A stretch of DNA of 64,000 nucleotides from Amphirosellinia nigrospora. Its lineage: Eukaryota > Ascomycota > Sordariomycetes > Xylariales > Xylariaceae. Below the pieces are notes generated by a model. That model did not search any database. It saw only the letters and a program-made list of their open reading frames with translations, and was not told where the DNA came from. The position numbers and the translations under genes are program-made. Shown here in pieces: positions 58,254 through 64,000 of the stretch; the first letter of the stretch is position 1; every line of letters begins with the position of its first letter. The stretch is taken from positions 6,591,058-6,655,057 of the forward strand of contig SCHM01000003.1 of the NCBI GenBank assembly GCA_004123355.1, read 5' to 3'.

Positions 58254-59990
58254 CTAGTCATCATCCTCCATTTCCGCACTCATAGCTTTCTCCTCAGCAT
58301 TTAGGTTATGGATCGAAGGCGGTGGGCGCTCGTTGGGAGCAGGCTCTTTCCAATCACCCATAAGATACTGGGGTAGGAACGTGTCAAATGACACACGCAG
58401 GTCGTGCACCTCCTTAATGAAATGGAGGCCGATATTGAGCTCACACACCGTTATACGCATCTTCATTCCAACCTCGAACATGGCCAACAGATCGTCCTCG
58501 AGCAAAAGTTCCACCCCGTCACCGTTGCCGAAGTCAACCTCTTCCGGGCGTGGCATGTTACCCCACCCATGCGCAATGATACTTGGCACAACACGGAGGA
58601 AACCAGCAGGCTGGAGCTTAATATCCAGATTCATCGCCGTGAGCTGCTGATTCACCATTTTCTTGGTCCTGTTGCGGAGTCGCTCGATTCCACGAACCTG
58701 GTAGGTCTGTTCCGTTGTGGATACCACATTGATCGCGGTTGGGTCCTCATGCTTGCGAATTTGCTCTCTATACTGGTTCGCTTGCTCGCTCGTTGGTGAG
58801 AGAAGGGCGGCGAAACGAAATTAACGAGAGCCTCGTAGTTTTCGTCCTCATCCAAATTTTCCACCCCACCTTCACAGAATAGAGAGCGGCGGCGCGGTTG
58901 AAAATGCCGGGAAGTTGGCACATGAGTTCGTGGATGTAGCGGAGCTCTGTTGGGGCGATGTTACAGATGTTCCGAGCCGATAAGATGTTGTTTTGTATTC
59001 GGGACAGACGTCCTGCATCAGAATGTAGTTTAAGAAATTCGTCACGAGGTCCGCAGCTACTTGGATGGCCTCTTTATCATACATATGCCAGTCGGTGATC
59101 GTTCGAGAGCTAGTCGATAGGTTAATCTACTGGTAAAGCTTCAAATTTTGATCGTTCAACTTACAGGAAACCCTTGACGACTGCTTCAAAATCGACCTCC
59201 CAGTCCTCGAGTCACCGCCATCATAGAACCGAGTACCAGTGCCGCCGATAAAGTCGACAGCGGTCATAGTGCGGGTTTGCTCAGCGTCTACTCCAGCCAA
59301 AGCATCTTTATCAGTACCTCCGGTGAATTGACGTTGGGAGGTATCAATGCCACCCAAGAAAAGGTACTTGTTGAACATGGCTGAGCGCAGCGGGTCCAGC
59401 CGGCGACGAGCTCGATATCGCTGTATACATTCTTCGATACGGCTTGACCATGTTAGACGAATCGTCAACAGAGAGTTTTAAACGAGACTTACTCCGCGAA
59501 CGGGCGCACGCTACGGAGTATATTATTAGTCAAACCAGACGGAGCATAAAGAGCCATCAAACTTACGGATCGTATAGCTTCTTCGTTTCTACGGCTTCAG
59601 CCGGAGTCATAGGAGCATCGGCATAGTTCTCTAGAACTTGTCAGGCCCCAAAATCCCCACCCTGCGGATAGACTTACCTTCGAAGCCGGTAATATTCCTG
59701 CGACTCTTGCCAGGCCGTTTCGATCTCTTCTTCTTCTTCTTTTTCTCCACCTCGAGTTCGGTGCCAGCGTTGCCTACCAAGTCCCCATTTGCACTCGTGC
59801 TTGCTGCAGGGCCGTTAACGCCAGGTCTCTCAGAGACTGGTGTATCCTCACCGGGTGACTCAACCCCGCAAGTTGTAGGGCAGTTGTTGTCCTTTAGAGA
59901 AGTGCAACTAGCATCATCTAGTTGGGGCTGTGCAACCTTCATTTTGGTCGCCATTGGCTCTTCGCTTTGCTTGATAGGCAGCTCCGCCAT
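58254..59990 (-). CDS. Argonaute siRNA chaperone (ARC) complex subunit Arb1-like
   Basis: Arb1 family: in fission yeast the ARC complex holds Argonaute with duplex siRNA and is needed for RNAi heterochromatin (family knowledge). The ATG at 59990 gives MAELPIKQSEEP. A low-complexity acidic/Ser region and a Lys-rich stretch (KKKKKKRSKRPGKSRR) precede the Arb1 domain: ENYADAPMTPAEAVE, RIEECIQRYRARRRLDP, GGIDTSQRQFTGG, FIGGTGTRFYDGG, WEVDFEAVVKGFL, TNFLNYILMQDVCPEY, IERLRNRTKKMVNQQL, FLRVVPSIIAHGWG, FEVGMKMRITVCEL, and DTFLPQYLMGDWKEP, ending in an acidic tail. Introns fall near 59630-59680 and 59480-59560. The frame changes several times between about 58720 and 59150. The FLNYxLxxDVCPEY block is the most diagnostic. 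Confidence 0.8.
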
Positions 59991-60464
59991 TCTGTGAGCA
60001 GTCTGGCCTGTTGCCACTGGGTACTGATAGAGTGACGGTCAGTGTAACCAAGGCGACTAGTCGACAACGGGCTGCGATGGGCTATCACGCGCAGCGGGGT
60101 GCAAAGAAAGAGGCAGGTATAGGTTGAACGAGGTAAGGTGGCAGGTTGGTAGTATCAAGGTTAATGCAGGCTAGGTGAGGCTGAGGTAATGTAATTCCGC
60201 AGTTAGAAAGAGAGATATTAGGACGAGCGTAATAGGCTCGACACGAGGCAAAATCAAGTAAGCGGAAGTTAGTAACAAGAGCTAACATCTCACAGCGGAA
60301 GTAGGCAACGTGCAGTTCTTTGTCAAATGTCAAGTGTTGCGTGGATGAAGGAAGAGACGAGAGCAAGATGGCAACATGTGACCATATCTGCTTGTGTATC
60401 TTATTGCGAAGGCTCTGGCAGTGCTTACCTATTCTTCTAGGTTGGCAGTTCATGGCATGGCATG

Positions 60465-60488
60465 GCAAGAGCAAGAGCAAGAGCAAGA
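60465..60488. repeat. Four copies of GCAAGA
   Basis: Exact 6-bp tandem array of four units. Confidence 0.85.
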
Positions 60489-60582
60489 GAGAAACGGCAA
60501 ACGGTCACAAACAGAGCTGGTGTATCTGATTCCCGTCCCAACCTTGCAGGCAGTCTCTGCACCTTTGAGGCAGGCACCCAGG

Positions 60583-60595
60583 TTACCTTAGGTAA
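60583..60595. promoter_or_regulatory. TTACCTTAGGTAA near-palindrome
   Basis: 13-bp inverted repeat with an odd centre, related to the TACCTAGGTA elements at 30825 and 50485. Confidence 0.4.
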
Positions 60596-62391
60596 GAACT
60601 ACAAACAGTTCCCCTTGGAGTTGGTAGATTGTAGATAGGTATGATGTGAACCTTGGAGGTAGGTAGGTAATTAAGTAAGGCGGCTTCGCCGGTAAGATAC
60701 CTATACCTAGTGAGTGGCCAGGTGCTTTACAATAATGTAAGATCATATGCCATTTAGGAATAACCAAGTAATCAGAATAGATATTTTCAGTCCGCATCTC
60801 CAGATTCATAATTCATCGATGAAGCTTCCAGGTTGCGTCACACACTACCTACCTAGCAGCATAGTATCGTGCAGGCTGCATATGTGCTGCTATAAATGCC
60901 GTGACATATTGAAGGTTGCCTACATGAGTGACATACGCGTAGGTAGGCGTATTACTCGATCTGGATGCTGCTTGGCCACTCATAGCCAACCTTTATTGAA
61001 ATTTCCAGCAACCCTATATGCAGGGAGTTGATAGTGCAGGAAAACATGCACATTGCCGTACGGGCAGATAGGTAGGAAGAATCATCTTGCTCAGGTTCAG
61101 CTGTGCACTTAGCTTACAAACGCACAACCAAGGTAGACGACGTTCGCTCCGATCGTGTAGGAGAGCCGAAAAGAATCATGAGAAAGGTGGATAGTCCAAA
61201 TTAAATCTTAGAAGGAACACGGAATAGGTAAGACGCCGTATTCAAAGAGTTGCGGTGTAGTGACACTATGGGCTTTTGAAATGGTGTTGTCTCATGAAAG
61301 AAGGCTGTGAAGTCAGCTACCTAACCACCCATGCGTGCGTTACGCATACGCGCTCGTACACATGATACGGTAACTACTATAACTACACAAATGGGTAATT
61401 CCATAGGTGTTCATGTTTGCAGTTGTTGAACAGTGACATCTACCTCAAAATAGGTAGCAAAAGGAAGTGGAAGTGCAAACGCCATCACACATACTAAAGC
61501 AGCAATGTGCAATAGAGATGAGCGAGTTGGATCGAGAATACGGGAAAGGATGCGATGCCGCAACACGGCTTTGGCGGGGGCCTCCTTCAAGGCAGATTGA
61601 TGGGCATCACGGCAGCACCCAGCTAAGTTATGTGGCTTAGCTCGCATTTGCTCGCATCCCGATATTTCGCCACATCATCAAAAATGAGACCTAGCGGAGA
61701 TGCGTGCCCTCATTGGCTACAATCTATAGAAGTGTGTTGGAGAACGGGACCCCACGTACCAACGTAGTACTCGCTCCCTGCTACATACCAGCCCCCAAGC
61801 CCGAGTACCGGCTACGTACCCGTACCTGGCCTGGTCGCATGGCAACTCGCCATCTCCTCTGCTGCGGTTTGAGGCTTGCAGGCGGCAGGTGGTGCTAAAC
61901 TGCTCCTGTAACAGGGCGATACCCCTGACGGTGTCTAGCTGATGCTAAGCTCCCTTCTGGACCGATTCAGCTGGCAGTAGCGCGCTGGCAGGTCATCTCT
62001 GAGACCTTTCCCCATTTTCGAGTCTACTTCGACTGGTACAGAAATGGAACCGTGGCCATGGACGTGTGCGCGCGATGAAAGTATTAAGTGCCGGTTGAAC
62101 CGCCTTCACTCCTCCTCAACCTCACCCCTTCACCAACCCTCTGTGCGCCCACTGCCAATACTAAATATTCGTTATCCCTTTGAGCCATGTGACAAGCCTC
62201 CCTCCGTTGCTTTTCAGTCATCAGATTAGGTTTACGTTTCGTCACCCGAGCGCGACTTCTGCAGCCCACTTTCCGCATTCACTCAGTCACTGACATCGAA
62301 AGTCTACCTGACTGGTCTAATTTATATCGAGGCGCTTCCGCCCAACTACCTACCATCCACATATTTCTTCCTTCCGACATATCTGAATGAT

Positions 62392-63855
62392 ATGGCTACC
62401 TGCCTAAAGAGATCCCTCTCATCACCAACAGCCATGTCGGCCACACCAGAACTACGCGAGCTGAAACGAGTCAAGACCGCTCCGCCTAAACCTAAAAGTG
62501 TCCCAAAACACCAGGACTTAGTCGGTTATAAGCATGCCGTTGCTGGCCAGTCAGTTGTTCCTCCGCGCGAATATTGCAGTCTTCACAGCTGACCCTAGAC
62601 CGTATTCAGTGATGGCACAATGTGTGATGCCGGTGGCGAGCTGTTCGTCAAGCCCTGCACTCAGGCTGAGGTGGAATTCTACGAGTCCGCCAAATTCCAC
62701 CCCGACTTCGCCGAGCTTATGCCCGTCTTTTGTGGCAGCCTCGCCCTGCTCAACACTACCACCGCCGCTTCAATACACCAGCAGCTTCCGGATCTAATTG
62801 ACCATGCCGAAATTCCCAAGGGACTCAAGCATGAACTGAAGTCGCATTTAGACCCGAGCATTGTTTCAGCCCCGTCGAGAAATCCAGTGCAAAGGAGCCA
62901 CTAGCCACCGATGCACCAAGCAAGGAGGAGTCTGCCACAGGAAATAAACGGTCAGAGGCAAGGACAGGTCCAATCAAGACTGACCGCGCTATTGCCCTAC
63001 TAAATGCCTCTTATGGCTTCAAGAAGCCCAACATAATGGATACCAAGATGGGCCAGCAGCTATGGTCAAGACATGCGACGCAGGAAAAGAAAGAGCGGTT
63101 CGATAAGATTACAGAGAGCACAACACATAAGAATTTCGGCTTCCGCATTGCCGGCATGCAGGTGTATAAGGGTACTCATCCCACATACACGACATCCGAT
63201 AGTAAACAAGAGCCTTCTGCGAACGTAACGGGGCCGAACCAGGAAGGGTTCATGATGTATAATAAGTTATGGGGCCGCGACGATGTGAACGACTCAAATC
63301 TGGCAGAGTCGCTCAAGCTGTTCATATTTAACAAGGCCGCAGGTATTGACGAAGACCTAGGGAAACTGGTTGCAGGCTTATTTGCCAGAGATCTTCGACG
63401 AGTTGAAGAAGTATTACAAAAGGAAGAGAGTCGCATGTATTCTTCCAGTTTACTTTTTGTCTTCGAAGGAGACGGGGCTGCACTACGAGAGGCTATCGAG
63501 GAGGCAAAGGCCGAAGAGGAGACGAGGGAACAGATGGAAGCTGAGCTTGTCGCATCAGTGAACAAGAGAAGCGCGCCGCGAGCCGTCACCACTAACCTTA
63601 GGTGGATAGTGGTATCGGCATGGACGATGAGGAGCTCAAGTTTGTGACGCAAGCTGTTACGTTTGACCACGAAGTGGAGGAGGGGAGCGGAGACGACGAT
63701 GAAGACTACGACGAGATGTCAAGCTTCCCAACATATACACCTTGAAGATGATCGATTTCGCACACGCCGACTGGACTCCCGGCCTGGGGCCGGACGAGGC
63801 AGTATTGCTCGGTGTGAGAAGCCTGGCCGAGTTTTTCGAGAAGCTCTCGGATTAA
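62392..63855 (+). CDS. Inositol polyphosphate multikinase (IPK family, Arg82/Ipk2-like)
   Basis: Phosphorylates InsP3/InsP4 and feeds InsP6 and pyrophosphate pathways; in yeast the homologue also supports transcriptional control of arginine genes. Starts MATCLKRSLSSP at 62392. An intron (about 62551-62610) splits the GH of HAVAGHDGTM. Motifs: GELFVKPCTQAEVEFYES, MPVFCGSLALL, PNIMDTKMGQQLW (the family PxxxDxKxG), NFGFRIAGMQVY, SSLLFVFEGDG, an acidic insert (DDDEDYDE), and KMIDFAHADWTPGLGPDE with the Mg-binding IDF. It ends SLAEFFEKLSD at 63855. The frame shifts at about 62868 (C-run), 63602 and 63720. The size fits Arg82/IPMK rather than the longer Kcs1. Confidence 0.9.
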
Positions 63856-64000
63856 AGTCGGGCGACTGTACAGTTTGGACGCCTCAGGGTTATCCGGTGT
63901 AGACGTATCTGGGAAGGCTTCATTGAAGAGTTTAACAAAGCATCTCTCTCGGAAACACAGTACATCATATGCCAAGGGGAGGCATAGGCGAACAAGGCGT

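Larger units (their letters stand above)
59991..62391. other. Intergenic between divergent Arb1 and IPMK genes
   Basis: 2.4 kb. Contains a 6-bp tandem repeat (60465-60488), TTACCTTAGGTAA at 60583-60595, a TAGG run (60655-60670) and, before the IPMK start, a pyrimidine-rich tract (62100-62150). No domain-bearing frame. Confidence 0.55.

Noticed and set aside
1-64000. CRISPR arrays, bacterial operons or prophage features
   Set aside because: Gene structure is clearly eukaryotic with spliceosomal introns, and no regularly spaced repeats of CRISPR type are present.

Overview
This window is nuclear DNA of a filamentous ascomycete (Pezizomycotina, most likely Sordariomycetes). The signs are many short GTAAGT-type introns with CTAAC-like branch points, Zn2Cys6 and bZIP/DUF3425 regulators, a FUM15-like P450, an Arb1-type Argonaute-chaperone gene, and intergenic DNA rich in TAGG/CCTA tetranucleotides. 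I support 24 protein-coding genes on both strands and one weak 5S-rRNA-like element. I see no transposon, CRISPR array or convincing tRNA.

Layout. 1-10 kb: 5' part of DGAT2 (-), PI-PLC-like protein (-), SET-domain protein (-), a mitochondrially targeted conserved protein (+), and an mRNA-export REF/Yra1 protein (+). 10-19 kb: a metabolic block with a 3-hydroxyisobutyrate-dehydrogenase-like enzyme (-), cytochrome P450 (+), short-chain dehydrogenase (-) and Zn2Cys6 regulator (+). 19-31 kb: an F-box/DUF7730-like protein (-), an unusual cysteine-rich protein (-), Ras GTPase (-), a 3.3 kb gene-poor stretch, and a MoaB/Mog-type molybdopterin-binding protein (-). 31-42 kb: methylenetetrahydrofolate reductase (-), a small Cys-rich protein (-), bZIP/DUF3425 factor (-), and a single-pass membrane protein (+). 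44-64 kb: a very large homeobox/C2H2 factor (+), a secreted GH43 hydrolase (+), GMF actin regulator (+), NBP35 Fe-S scaffold (-), HOS3-type histone deacetylase (+), Arb1 (-) and inositol polyphosphate multikinase (+).

The dominant anomaly is that most conserved genes are interrupted by single-base reading-frame shifts, mainly one base missing from a homopolymer, while Ras, GMF, NBP35, the F-box-like gene and the Zn2Cys6 regulator read cleanly through their introns. This looks like uncorrected sequencing indels rather than gene decay. Coordinates of the interrupted genes span the whole deduced gene, and each entry says where the frame changes.

The most novel-looking biology is (i) five degenerate copies of an acidic/aromatic module in the C-terminal half of the homeobox/C2H2 factor, (ii) the four-exon cysteine-rich protein at 21.6-23.8 kb, (iii) extreme exon architecture (a first exon that is only the ATG, and an 18-nt internal micro-exon), and (iv) a recurrent palindrome TACCTAGGTA close to start codons.
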